Part shown: in pieces, positions 45,002 to 53,909 of the stretch
Layout: every line of letters begins with the position of its first letter
Numbering within the stretch: the first letter of the stretch is position 1
Assembly (NCBI GenBank): GCA_047777345.1
Contig: JBKEEJ010000007.1
Coordinates: forward strand, 91,217 to 155,216
Source: Anaerocolumna sp047777345
Lineage (GTDB): Bacteria > Bacillota > Clostridia > Lachnospirales > Lachnospiraceae
Direction: 5' to 3'
Length of the DNA: 64,000 nucleotides
The notes under the pieces: generated by a model
The model's database searches: none
Told to the model about the DNA's origin: nothing
What the model saw: only the letters and a program-made list of their open reading frames with translations
Made by a program: the position numbers and the translations under genes

Positions 45002-45090
45002 AACAGGAATGGCACCATGTATTTTTGAGCACACGGTTTTGGCGGACAGTCAGGAACCTGTGAGTAGTAACATGTTGCACATTCCTGTGT
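45002..45090. repeat. Compact palindrome, copy C of the dispersed hairpin family
   Basis: ACAGGAATGGCACCATGT pairs with ACATGTTGCACATTCCTGT. The inner CACACGG/CCTGTG also pairs, and the loop contains GGCGGACAGTCAGGAA. The arms match copy A (CAGGAATGGCA...ATGTAT; GTCAGGAA.CC.GTG). It lies between two convergent genes and is the shortest and best-formed copy. Confidence 0.7.
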
Positions 45091-45121
45091 CTGCGTCATA
45101 TTAAAAAGACCTAATATATCT

Positions 45122-45850
45122 TTAAGTGATATGACTAACATTATATTCTATTTTTTTGTTGACCCAGGGACGATAGTCATCCACGCGGGCAACAAATTCA
45201 CAGTATTTTTCCAGTAACTTGTTATTTTCCAGTTTATAGGTATGCAAAGTCAGATCATCATGCCGTATGTAAGCAAAATTATAGGGATGAATGGCATATA
45301 ATTTAATACCTAATTTTGTGCAATCCGCTCCGAATTGCTCATCTACCACATTGCTGTCAATAAATTTCACTTTGTTAAAAACTTCTTTTTTTCCAAAAAG
45401 GGTACAGTTAATTATATAATTGACATAGCTGTTTTCCTTCCCCGGATGAATTAACGCCAATGTCTTCTGATCCTCAAAATATACATAATGAGTTTTTTTG
45501 CCGAAAATCATGGCAGAGCTATATGGGGCAATGGACATAAAGTCATTCAGATAGTCCTGTCCGTAGTAGTCGTCATGATCAAATATGGAAAAATAAGGGT
45601 AACGGGTTTCCTTCATTGCATAATTTAAACAGGTTCCCACGGAATCTGTTTCGGGGCGTCTGATTATTTTTACATTTTTATAAGCTTTGGCTTTATTATA
45701 CCAATCGTTAATATCCAAATATGAACTGTTTAAGACAATGATTAATTCTTTTACAGGATAGGTCTGTCTGGCGTAATTATCAAAAATATTATTCATATAT
45801 CGGGGCAAATGAGTACAGGTAATAATTGAAACACCATCTTGTCTTGGCAT
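45122..45850 (-). CDS. GT2-family glycosyltransferase
   Basis: 242 residues from the ATG at 45850, with GGAG 6 nt upstream; an ATG at 45862 overlaps that site. N-terminal VSIITCTHLPRYMNNIFDNYARQTYPVKELIIVLN is the GT2 start, and FDHDDYYG carries the DxD-like metal site. DEQFGADCTKLGIKLYAIHPYNFAYIRH follows. No membrane helix, so it acts on a cytoplasmic acceptor. Acceptor and donor unknown. The gene is alone, convergent with the cytidylate-kinase-like gene and divergent from the TetM-Rae1 fusion. Confidence 0.82.
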   Translation of the reverse strand: MPRQDGVSIITCTHLPRYMNNIFDNYARQTYPVKELIIVLNSSYLDINDWYNKAKAYKNVKIIRRPETDSVGTCLNYAMKETRYPYFSIFDHDDYYGQDYLNDFMSIAPYSSAMIFGKKTHYVYFEDQKTLALIHPGKENSYVNYIINCTLFGKKEVFNKVKFIDSNVVDEQFGADCTKLGIKLYAIHPYNFAYIRHDDLTLHTYKLENNKLLEKYCEFVARVDDYRPWVNKKIEYNVSHIT

Positions 45851-46040
45851 TGGCCGCTCCATATTGAATTTGGTATCAATATAGTGTATGATTTGATTTT
45901 AATTTTATTTCTTTTGACAAAAATAAATGTTAAAATTGTAAAATACTCAACTTATTGGTATCATATAAGTAGGGAAATTGAAATTAACCATTCTGATAAA
46001 AAACAATTAAAAACGAACAATAAAGGATTTGAAATAGATT

Positions 46041-48719
46041 ATGAACAAATTAGTTATAGGAATACTGGCACATGTGGATGCAGGTAAAACAACATTATCT
46101 GAAAGCATGCTTTATCTGAGCGGCAAAATCGGAAAGTTAGGCCGGGTGGATAACCAGGATGCCTATTTGGATACTTATGAACTGGAAAAAATGCGGGGCA
46201 TAACAATTTTTGCCAAACAGGCCGTGTTTGATATAGGAGATTTGCGGATTATATTATTGGATACTCCGGGACATGTGGATTTCTCGGCTGAAATGGAAAG
46301 GACACTGCAGGTGTTAGACTATGCTATTTTAGTAGTAAACGGTGCCGACGGCGTACAGGGGCATACGAAAACTTTATGGCGCCTTCTAAATATGTATCAT
46401 ATCCCCGTGTTTATCTTTGTCAATAAAATGGATCAAATTGGTACAAATAAGGAAGAATTATTAAAGGAATTAAAATCCAACCTGAATGACGGGTGCATTG
46501 ATTTTGGCCAAACACCGTCCATTGATTTTTATGATGAGTTAGCTATGTGCGACGAGGAAATGATGGAATATTTCTTGGAAAAGGGAAAAATTGAGGTTCC
46601 GATAATTAAAAAAGCAATCAGGGACCGGAAAGTTTTTCCCTGCTATTTTGGTTCGGCCCTGAAATTAATGGGCGTAAAAGAGTTTATGCAGGGACTTGTG
46701 CAGTTTACCATACTTCCTTCCTATCCGGAAGAATTCGGGGCCAAAATATTTAAAATTGCCAGAGATGAGCAAGGTAACCGGCTTACATATTTAAAAATAA
46801 CCGGCGGAAAATTAAAGGTCCGGGATACGATATCCTATGGCGGCCAGGAAGAAAAAGTGAATCAGATCCGAATTTATTCCGGGCAGAAATATGAAACGGT
46901 GAACGAAATAGAAGCGGGATTTGTATGTGCGGTAACCGGCCTTAGTTTAACAAGGCCCGGCCAGGGACTGGGAATCGAAAAGGCTTCGGCAGCGCCTATA
47001 CTGGAGCCGGTATTGTCTTATCAGATTATTTTGCCCGATGGCTGCGATCCAAGATGGATTCTTCCGAGATTGCGTCAGCTTGAAGAAGAGGTGCCGGAGC
47101 TTCATATTGTCTGGAATGAGGAACTGCAGGAAATACAGGCCCAGATCATGGGTGAAGTACAGATTGAGATTCTTAAAAGCTTAATTCAAAAGCGTTTTGG
47201 TATTTCGGTATCTTTTGGTTCGGGACAGGTTGTTTATAAAGAAACTATAGCAAATACGGTAGAAGGGGTGGGACATTTTGAACCGTTACGTCACTATGCG
47301 GAGGTTCATTTGCTGATGGAGCCCGGCGAACCCGGAAGCGGCCTGGTATTTGACACAAAATGCAGCGAGGATATGCTGGGGAAAAACTGGCAGAGATTAA
47401 TTTTAACCCACCTGGAAGAAAAAGTCCATAAAGGAGTTTTAACAGGTTCTCCTATTACGGATATGAAGATTACCTTGGTAGCAGGGCGGGCTCATCAAAA
47501 GCATACAGAAGGCGGTGATTTCAGGGAAGCAACCTACCGTGCGGTTCGGCAGGGATTAAAAGAGGCCAAATCTGTTTTATTGGAGCCTTATTATTCTTTT
47601 CAGCTGGTACTGCCGGAAAAAATGGTTGGAAGAGCTATGACCGATATCGAAAAAATGTGCGGTACCTGCCACATATCCCAGACAAATGGGCAAACGGTTA
47701 TACTGGAAGGAAGTGCCCCTGTGGTCACCATGCGTAACTATCAGAAAGAAGTAATTGCCTATACCAGGGGTCAGGGCCAATTATCCTGCAGTTTCAAAGG
47801 ATATGAACCCTGTCATAACGCAGAGGAAGTAATTGCCAGTATTGGCTATGATTCGGAACGTGATCCTGAAAATCCTACTGGCTCGGTTTTCTGCTCTCAC
47901 GGTGCCGGTTTCCTGGTAGAATGGTATGACGTAAAGAAATATATGCATGTGCAAGGATATCTTTCGGCCAAAGAAAAAGATGAACCGGGAGAAAAAGATG
48001 TTCTGATGCCCCAAACAAAGGAAGAAGAGTGGATTAGTCTGGAGGAAATTGATAAAATCATTAACTCTACATTCTATGCCAATCAGGGGAAAAAATCTGT
48101 CTGGAAAAAACGTAAATCTGCCCTGGAAAACTTTTATGAATCCTTATCCCATGGAAACAGACCGAAAGAGACAAAAGAAGAATATCTGCTGGTGGATGGC
48201 TATAACATTATTTATGCTTGGCCTGAGTTAAAACAACTGGCGGATGAAAATATGGACGCAGCCAGAATGAAACTGCTGGATATTTTAAGTAATTATCAGG
48301 GAATCCGGGGATGTCAGATTATTGCCGTCTTTGACGCATATCGTGTCCAGGGTCATAAGGAAGAAATTATTGATTATCATAATATTCACCTGGTTTTTAC
48401 TAAAGAAGCCCAGACAGCGGACCAGTATATAGAAAAATTTGCCCAAACCAACAAGAATAAATACAAAATTACTGTGGCAACCTCAGATGGACTGCAGCAG
48501 ATTATTATTAGGGGAGCAGGAAGTAATTTGCTGTCTGCCAGGGAATTAAAGGAAGAGATTAAAAGAGCAAATGACAGATTAAACCAGGAATTTCAGAAGG
48601 CCGGTGGCGAGAAACGGAATTATCTGATGGACACCTTATCGGAAGAAGAAAAACTGAAACTGAATAAAATGATAGGGGATAAAGAGGGAGAAAACAAAGA
48701 TAAAAAAACGAAGGGGTAA
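46041..48719 (+). CDS. TetM-like translational GTPase fused to a Rae1/YacP-type NYN ribonuclease domain
   Basis: 892 residues. N-terminal ~640: an EF-G/TetM-type GTPase with AHVDAGKTTLSE (P-loop), DTPGHVDFS (G3) and NKMD (G4), and EF-G-like domains II-V including the RHYAEVHLLMEPG segment. C-terminal ~713-870: a NYN/PIN-like domain matching Bacillus YacP/Rae1, with LLVDGYN, AVFDAY, QTADQYIEK and VATSD, so all four acidic active-site positions are present. Rae1 cuts mRNA in the ribosomal A site, the same site that TetM proteins enter. One protein that docks by GTPase and cuts by NYN is therefore plausible (inference). It lies alone, with possible TTGACA/TAAAAT promoter elements at 45914 and 45939. 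Confidence 0.9.
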   Translation: MNKLVIGILAHVDAGKTTLSESMLYLSGKIGKLGRVDNQDAYLDTYELEKMRGITIFAKQAVFDIGDLRIILLDTPGHVDFSAEMERTLQVLDYAILVVNGADGVQGHTKTLWRLLNMYHIPVFIFVNKMDQIGTNKEELLKELKSNLNDGCIDFGQTPSIDFYDELAMCDEEMMEYFLEKGKIEVPIIKKAIRDRKVFPCYFGSALKLMGVKEFMQGLVQFTILPSYPEEFGAKIFKIARDEQGNRLTYLKITGGKLKVRDTISYGGQEEKVNQIRIYSGQKYETVNEIEAGFVCAVTGLSLTRPGQGLGIEKASAAPILEPVLSYQIILPDGCDPRWILPRLRQLEEEVPELHIVWNEELQEIQAQIMGEVQIEILKSLIQKRFGISVSFGSGQVVYKETIANTVEGVGHFEPLRHYAEVHLLMEPGEPGSGLVFDTKCSEDMLGKNWQRLILTHLEEKVHKGVLTGSPITDMKITLVAGRAHQKHTEGGDFREATYRAVRQGLKEAKSVLLEPYYSFQLVLPEKMVGRAMTDIEKMCGTCHISQTNGQTVILEGSAPVVTMRNYQKEVIAYTRGQGQLSCSFKGYEPCHNAEEVIASIGYDSERDPENPTGSVFCSHGAGFLVEWYDVKKYMHVQGYLSAKEKDEPGEKDVLMPQTKEEEWISLEEIDKIINSTFYANQGKKSVWKKRKSALENFYESLSHGNRPKETKEEYLLVDGYNIIYAWPELKQLADENMDAARMKLLDILSNYQGIRGCQIIAVFDAYRVQGHKEEIIDYHNIHLVFTKEAQTADQYIEKFAQTNKNKYKITVATSDGLQQIIIRGAGSNLLSARELKEEIKRANDRLNQEFQKAGGEKRNYLMDTLSEEEKLKLNKMIGDKEGENKDKKTKG

Positions 48720-48870
48720 AATTAGGTTATGCTTTCATGGCAAATTTTCTTTAACCAGTACAACTTAATTGTATGATAAGTTGTCTGTTCGTTATTCATA
48801 TGATAAAATACAAAAGATGTGATTTTGTAAAGCAAAAAACATGGGAAAATTATAACATGGAGATAAAGCA

Positions 48871-50124
48871 ATGAATAAAAAAGATGTGTTGGAAATAAAA
48901 AGCAGATTAAAGAAAACCGGTTGTACTTTTACCAAAATGTGCGGCTGCTATGTGAATGCAGACAAGGAAATTGTTCTTCGGATGAACGAAACCTTTTTAA
49001 ATCTGGAGGAAGAAGAATTCTACAAATATCTGGACATAGCAAAAAAGACCCTTTCCGGCACTTTAGGAAATAATTTACTGGAGCTTTCCTTTCCCTTAGA
49101 AGAAGAAAAAGCAGGTGGCAAACAGCAATTTCTTATGGGCTTAAGAGAGAGCAAGCTAAAGAATGAAGAATTACTGGAGACGTTTTATCAACTTATTATT
49201 GACAATTATGATTATGCCGGCAATTACCTTATTCTGATTTTTCATGACGCCTATGATGTAATGAAAAAAACAACGGATAAGCTTAAACTGGATGAATCGG
49301 AAGAAGTATACGAATATCTGCTGACAGCCATTTGTCCGGTTACTCTGACGAAACCGGGTCTTGGCTATCTGGAAGATGAAAACAAAATCGGGCCGATACG
49401 AAGGGACTGGGTAGTGGCGGCTCCGGAAAATGGTTTTCTCTTTCCGGCATTTACCGATCGCAGTACGGATATTCATTCGGTTCTTTTTTATGAAAAGAAT
49501 CCTGCCAATTCCCATAAAGAGTTAATGAATCAGGTACTGGGCTGTCCTGTAAAAGCTACGGCGGCAGAAAAGAAAAATACTTTTCAGAATATTATAAAAA
49601 ATTCGGTAGCTGATTCCGAGCAAAGTACCAGGATTTTCAGTGACATTCAGGAAAGTTTAAGCCATCTTGTAGAAGAACAGGAAAACAGGCCAGAATTGGA
49701 CGAAGAACCGGTGATTTTAACCAATGATGTTGTTCAGGAAATTTTAGTGGAAAATGACCTTCCGGAAGAAATCAGAAATAAAATTGAAACTGCCTATACA
49801 GAGAAATTCAGTGAGGAACCGCCGGAAGTGGAACATCTTCTGGATAAAAAGATTTTAGCGGAAAATGAGAAACGGAAAGTGGAAAAAACACTGGTTGAGA
49901 AAGTGCAGCAGCTGCAGGAAAAACTTAAGGAAGTTACCGCTGAAAACCAATATCAGGCCGGTGAAGCGGTTATGGAGGAAGCAGACCAAAACTACATAAT
50001 CCTTCGTGTAAGTCCTGAGAAAAAAGATCAAATTAAATCCGAGATTATTGATGGCAAAAAGTACCTTCTGGTTCCAGTGGAAGAAGGGGAAAAAGCAGAT
50101 GTGAACGGAGAAATTATCTCATAA
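48871..50124 (+). CDS. DUF4317 family protein
   Basis: 417 residues. MNKKDVLEIKSRLKKTGCTFTKMCGCYVN and LPAFTDRST-like FPAFTDRSTDIHSVLFYEKNPA are DUF4317 landmarks. The middle third has helical segments, and the C-terminal ~120 residues contain Glu/Lys-rich coiled-coil (ENEKRKVEKTLVEKVQQLQ). No catalytic motif or membrane segment is visible. Function unknown; the family is common in Lachnospiraceae. Encoded alone downstream of the TetM-Rae1 fusion, 150 nt away, and may be expressed separately. Confidence 0.85.
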   Translation: MNKKDVLEIKSRLKKTGCTFTKMCGCYVNADKEIVLRMNETFLNLEEEEFYKYLDIAKKTLSGTLGNNLLELSFPLEEEKAGGKQQFLMGLRESKLKNEELLETFYQLIIDNYDYAGNYLILIFHDAYDVMKKTTDKLKLDESEEVYEYLLTAICPVTLTKPGLGYLEDENKIGPIRRDWVVAAPENGFLFPAFTDRSTDIHSVLFYEKNPANSHKELMNQVLGCPVKATAAEKKNTFQNIIKNSVADSEQSTRIFSDIQESLSHLVEEQENRPELDEEPVILTNDVVQEILVENDLPEEIRNKIETAYTEKFSEEPPEVEHLLDKKILAENEKRKVEKTLVEKVQQLQEKLKEVTAENQYQAGEAVMEEADQNYIILRVSPEKKDQIKSEIIDGKKYLLVPVEEGEKADVNGEIIS

Positions 50125-50199
50125 GATTTCGTATCATAAAATTTCATCTCACAGGATTTCAAATAATGACCCGGAGATATTACGGTTTCATCTGATGGG

Positions 50200-50272
50200 G
50201 TTGTCACAAAAGGTGTAAGCTGGATTTTGTTTTCCAGGCTTATAACTTTACTTTGCGACAACTTTTTTTTTT
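50200..50272 (+). terminator. Terminator after DUF4317
   Basis: GTTGTCACAAAAGGTGTAAGC pairs with GCTTATAACTTTACTTTGCGACAAC with bulges, then ten Ts. The remaining gap to 50495 shows no gene. Confidence 0.82.
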
Positions 50273-50510
50273 GGGTTGGAAAAGGAAATCCCTCCAAATT
50301 TCTTTTCCATAAAAAAGCCTTCCGGGCAGGATGCGCATGACGCTTTAAAGAAAAATGTTACTTACGTGACAGCAAATCAGTAAAAGATTCCTGTGCGGAC
50401 TTTGAGAAAAACCCTTTTGCTACAAAAAACGTATTATTTACTACAAAATATGACAAAAAATCCTATTTTATGATAATATACTTATAGATTATTTATTGGG
50501 GGGATTTATT

Positions 50511-50699
50511 TTGATTGACGAAACATCAAAAAAGGTGGTTAACCTAACGGCCAAAACGGCCTATGGCAAATCAGAGGAAAATCATATTTCCTATGAGATT
50601 GCAGAAATTACGAAAAAGCGAATCGAGTATTTAAGTAATAATACAATGGCTCAAGTGCCGGAAGAAATTATGTCGGCATGGAATAAGATTCTGGGATAA
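50511..50699 (+). CDS. Small protein of 62 residues, unknown
   Basis: A TTG at 50511, 7 nt after a GGGGGG run, opens 62 codons (ID ETSKKVVNLTAKTAYGK start, SEENHISYEIAEITKKRIEYL, ending EEIMSAWNKILG). Another in-frame TTG at 50496 overlaps the ribosome site. The protein is helical and slightly basic with no signal peptide. I do not recognise the family. Followed by a terminator, which supports it as a real short transcript. Confidence 0.6.
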   Translation: MIDETSKKVVNLTAKTAYGKSEENHISYEIAEITKKRIEYLSNNTMAQVPEEIMSAWNKILG

Positions 50700-50706
50700 A
50701 TCTGAA

Positions 50707-50767
50707 CGGACTTTTATCGGATAGAAAATCGGAAGAATTTCCTGTTCGATAAAAGTCTGACCGTTTT
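50707..50767 (+). terminator. Terminator after the 62-residue gene
   Basis: CGGACTTTTATCG pairs with CGATAAAAGTC, then TGACCGTTTTAAA. A moderate T run. Confidence 0.7.
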
Positions 50768-51081
50768 AAAATAACCTTTCTGCCAAAAGATCATTCTGCC
50801 AAAGCTCTGGTAAAACAATCCAGGAAAGAAAACAAGAAATAATAATATTCATAGTAAAACAGAAATATTTTCATAGAATCTTCATACAGGATTCCTGTAA
50901 TAAATTTCGTGCTTATTAACAGTGGTTATCCGCCAGTAAACCCAGAAAAAATCCTCTTTACAGTTTTACGTTATGGTTTTATTATATGCTATAGTTGTCC
51001 TTATTTTCGTGCTCCGGATATGAAAGAACAGAATTGAGACTATCCGGAAAGTGGCATAATAACATAGTAGACGACGAAATC
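50768..51081. other. Gene-free flank left of the IS6-like element
   Basis: AT-rich, no coding frame with a ribosome site. TCCGGATA...TATCCGGA (51012-51055) forms a small palindrome. Nothing else is recognised. Confidence 0.4.
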
Positions 51082-51179
51082 GGTAGTGTAAAGTGAACTA
51101 TGAAAACCCTAAGTCAAAAAATGTGGCTCTTTTAGAACCTTGAAAATTGCAAAATATAGTGTACTGGAAGCTAACGCCA

Positions 51180-51325
51180 CCCTTGACAGCATGACAAAGC
51201 AATGCTCTGAAGGAATTACCGACGGCGAAGAAACTCAGGAACAGATAGTTATTACCGTCTGCATCACAGCATTTTAGCATTGCCTTGCCATGCTATCAAG
51301 GGCATAGCCGAAATCAAGATTTCGG
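51180..51325. repeat. Structured non-coding region in the IS6-like element
   Basis: CCCTTGACAGCATGACAAAG plus CAATGCT (51180-51206) pairs with AGCATTG plus CCTTGCCATGCTATCAAGGG (51276-51302): 27 positions with four mismatches. Beside it CCGAAATC-AA-GATTTCGG (51308-51325) is a perfect hairpin. It follows the transposase stop on the minus strand. Confidence 0.55.
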
Positions 51326-51354
51326 TGGCTGGTATATTACCTCTGGCTCTAAAT

Positions 51355-52815
51355 CTAAGAACAGATAGAGTCTTTGGCTTGTTGCTTTTGCATGTTTAAA
51401 ATGGTTTGCTGACCAAGGAAGATTAAGAGTTGCCATTTACCTGGCATGTTGTCAGCACCTACTAGCATATCAACTTCATTTAGTGGCTTTTTATAACCAG
51501 TGATCTTATGTGGTCTTAGGAAATTATAGTAGGCTACCCAGAGAGATACGTTATAGTTCGCTCCATCATAATTATCGTAACCACATCTGACTCGGTAGGA
51601 AGCTTTGAATGTACGGTTCAGTCTCTCTACCATTTGTTTGAAAGGCCGGTATTCCTTAGAAACTTCATCATCATTGGTAAGACCGATAACCTGCGTGATA
51701 TCGAATTTAAAGGCATCACCAAAACGATGGAAGAATTGCTGAGCAGCAAGAGGATAAGCACTGTATCCATCAGCGATGAAGCGGAAGTTCTTAGGAAGCT
51801 CCTTAAGGTGACGAAATGCCATCCTCATTGCCATAATACATGGGCCGACGCCTCGGTTGTCAGAAACCTGATATCCAAGGATTGAACGGGACACAGCATC
51901 CATGATAAACCAGATATAACCCTTGATACCACGGACTTTGATATAAGTCTCGTCAGCTACCATGGTATTCGATGGTTTGTAATCATAATGATCAACAAAT
52001 GGTTTAATAACAGTTGCTGCAGTTCTAGCATAGTTTGCAACCATAGTATGAGAGATATCGATATTATATAAATCCTTAAGGGCTCTAGAAGTTTTCCTAA
52101 GAGAAAGTCCGAGATTCACATGCATCGTAAGGCATAACGACATGATGTAGGCATTGTTCTTAGTAAATCTAAGAGAAGATGCATTCTTGGGTAGTGAATC
52201 TAAATCCATGCGAAAGAAATCCACAGTGAATTCACGGTAGATGTAATGGAGCTTGTATTTATTCTTTCCATAGTTTTTAAGATCCTCTTTATCAACCTTT
52301 TTAAGATTATTAAGGTAGTAGGAACACTTAGGGTTTGTACATTTATGTACGATGAAATGCTTACGATTCTTCTTTGGAGTAAGAGTATGTGAGCAGTAAG
52401 GGCACTTAAATTTAATGGGTGTAGTAAGTTGTTTCCCATTAGAAAAAGAGGCATTACAAACTTTACAAAGGTATTGCCCTTTGCCACCATTATTATCATA
52501 AATATAGTGGTGAGGAGCGTTACAAATAGGGCATCTGATATCATCAGGAATGGATTTACCATTACGACGCTGAACTGGCTTTAAAGGCTTACCATAACGC
52601 CACTGATAGTACTGGAGAAGGAAATCCCAGTCTTGTTTCTGAAATTTCAAGATAACAGGAAGTTTATCCGTTTTAAATTTCTGGTACTTTGGAGAAAGGG
52701 AATCGTCAAAAGCCCATTGCTTAAGAGGAATATATTTTGCAATAAAATTTAAAAGCCAACAGATTTGTTTATATTGGTATTGAATGATTTGTATTAAATA
52801 AAGTATAATGTCCAT
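51355..52815 (-). CDS. IS6/IS240-type DDE transposase with zinc ribbon
   Basis: 486 residues. The N-terminal half carries zinc-binding pairs (CPICNAPHHYIYD, CKVCNAS, CPYCSHT, CTNPKC). The catalytic domain is IS240-like: ADETYIKVRG (first Asp), ADGYSAY (second Asp) and MVERLNRTFKASYRVR (Glu). Frame intact. It encodes the DDE enzyme that moves the element by cut-and-paste or cointegrate formation. Longer than classical IS26 transposases (~234) because of the zinc region. Right end ~24 nt from the cysteine-repeat peptide gene. Confidence 0.88.
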   Translation of the reverse strand: MDIILYLIQIIQYQYKQICWLLNFIAKYIPLKQWAFDDSLSPKYQKFKTDKLPVILKFQKQDWDFLLQYYQWRYGKPLKPVQRRNGKSIPDDIRCPICNAPHHYIYDNNGGKGQYLCKVCNASFSNGKQLTTPIKFKCPYCSHTLTPKKNRKHFIVHKCTNPKCSYYLNNLKKVDKEDLKNYGKNKYKLHYIYREFTVDFFRMDLDSLPKNASSLRFTKNNAYIMSLCLTMHVNLGLSLRKTSRALKDLYNIDISHTMVANYARTAATVIKPFVDHYDYKPSNTMVADETYIKVRGIKGYIWFIMDAVSRSILGYQVSDNRGVGPCIMAMRMAFRHLKELPKNFRFIADGYSAYPLAAQQFFHRFGDAFKFDITQVIGLTNDDEVSKEYRPFKQMVERLNRTFKASYRVRCGYDNYDGANYNVSLWVAYYNFLRPHKITGYKKPLNEVDMLVGADNMPGKWQLLIFLGQQTILNMQKQQAKDSICS

Positions 52816-52988
52816 AGCAATGATTTACCTTTCGTATTTTGTTTGTTGTGGCGACTACATTATACACGAAAAGGGAGGTCATTGCTTTTTTAGTTTAAAA
52901 AGTGATGTAAACCTTGGAACTATAAGGTTTTATATAAAAAGGAAGGTAGTAAACTTGACACTACCATCAATTTTAAGGAGGGGTTTAT

Positions 52989-53180
52989 ATGAATCGTTTG
53001 TTTTCTAATAAAAAAATCGGTCAGTCAAGGCAAGATATAAGAGGATATCTTCCTCCTTGTACTAACTGTCAAACTACTTGTACTGGTGGTTGTACAGGAA
53101 GTTGTACGTGGTCTTGTTCGGGTGGTTGTGGATATAGTTGTAATTATAATTGTATTGGTAGTAACCTTAAATATAATTAA
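52989..53180 (+). CDS. Cysteine-repeat peptide, possible RiPP precursor (63 residues)
   Basis: An ATG with AAGGAGG 6 nt upstream opens 63 codons. Residues 1-~23 are a leader-like segment rich in charged residues (NRLFSNKKIGQSRQDIRGYLPP). The rest is a cysteine ladder: CTNC, then repeated C-x3-C steps (CQTTCTGGCTGSCTWSC, GGCGYSCNYNC), nine cysteines rising to the end. Leader plus evenly spaced cysteines is typical of thioether-forming radical-SAM-modified peptides, but no radical SAM or peptidase gene is adjacent. The IS6-like element ends 24 nt before the start codon, so the native promoter may be displaced. I cannot assign a named class. Confidence 0.6.
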   Translation: MNRLFSNKKIGQSRQDIRGYLPPCTNCQTTCTGGCTGSCTWSCSGGCGYSCNYNCIGSNLKYN

Positions 53181-53526
53181 TTCCACAAGAACCTACATAA
53201 TAAAGGAATTGTAAAGTAGCATAATGAGTAAATCTATCTGCAGATATAAATAAAGAGAGCGTTTTATGTTTTGTGCAAAGTAAGATCGATATAAATAATT
53301 GATACTTATAAAGGGCTGAATCTGTATTTTATGGTTCTGCCCTTGTTTGTATATATCTTTTGAAATCTCCCCTTAGGCTGATAGAGATGAGATATTGGCA
53401 TTATAAATATTAACTGGACTAATATAGATAATATGTGGACTGCTATCGTTGTTTAAAATCTGCTTTATTGGTCAAGGTTGACAATTATTGTAATAACAGA
53501 TATATTTATGTAAAGCGAAGAAAAGG
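53181..53526. other. Gap with a hairpin and a diverged fragment of the cysteine-protease gene
   Basis: AAGGGC(TGAA)...TTCTGCCCTT (53310-53339) is a terminator-like hairpin. At 53379-53470 the DNA matches 57265-57350 inside the protease gene with substitutions only (no gaps over ~90 nt), so it is an old decayed paralogue fragment, in the same orientation as displayed. Confidence 0.55.
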
Positions 53527-53907
53527 GTGATAAAAGCAGTAGCTATAAATAGCATTTTGGCGCAAACCATTCATACTTGTATGGCAAAGAAAATGGTATT
53601 GCCTTTTTCGCTTATCATAACTTCCATGGCTGTAAGAGATAATCTTATGAAGGGAGAAAGTTATTATATTAAGGAAATAAAATACCTAAATCGTATCATT
53701 CAAAGCTTAAGTTCTGATCGCTTTGTAATTTGTGCAATTGATGAAATATTAAGAGGAACCAATACAGAAGAACGAATCAGGGCATCGGCATCCGTTTTAC
53801 GATACCTAAGTGATAAAAATTGCATTGCTATTGTGGCTTCTCATGATCTGGAACTGACTCAAGTTTTAGAAGATATTTACGATAATTATTATTTCGTGAG
53901 GAAATAA
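53527..53907 (+). pseudogene. C-terminal fragment of a MutS-family ATPase
   Basis: 126 residues matching the end of a MutS-like ATPase: KAVAINSILAQTIHTCMAKKM, YYIKEIKYLNRII, Walker B-like CAIDEILRGTNTEER and ASHDLEL. The protein begins exactly where the Walker A loop (GxxGxGKST) should end, so the P-loop and all upstream domains are missing. It cannot bind ATP. The start is a GTG with a poor ribosome site. Clearly a remnant cut by rearrangement in this IS-rich island. Confidence 0.75.
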
Positions 53908-53909
53908 AA

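Larger units (their letters stand above)
51082..52965 (-). mobile_element. IS6/IS240-like insertion sequence
   Basis: Terminal inverted repeats GGTAGTGTAAAGTGAACT (left, 51082) and the reverse complement of AGTAAACTTGACACTACC (right, ending 52965) match at most positions. One transposase gene lies inside. About 270 nt at the left end are non-coding and highly structured. The adjacent 8-bp flanks do not match, so the original duplication is lost or the ends are shared with a rearrangement. Confidence 0.75.

Noticed and set aside
51098..51280. 60-codon minus-strand frame at the IS6-like left end
   Set aside because: No ribosome site; it overlaps a strong inverted repeat that explains the open frame.
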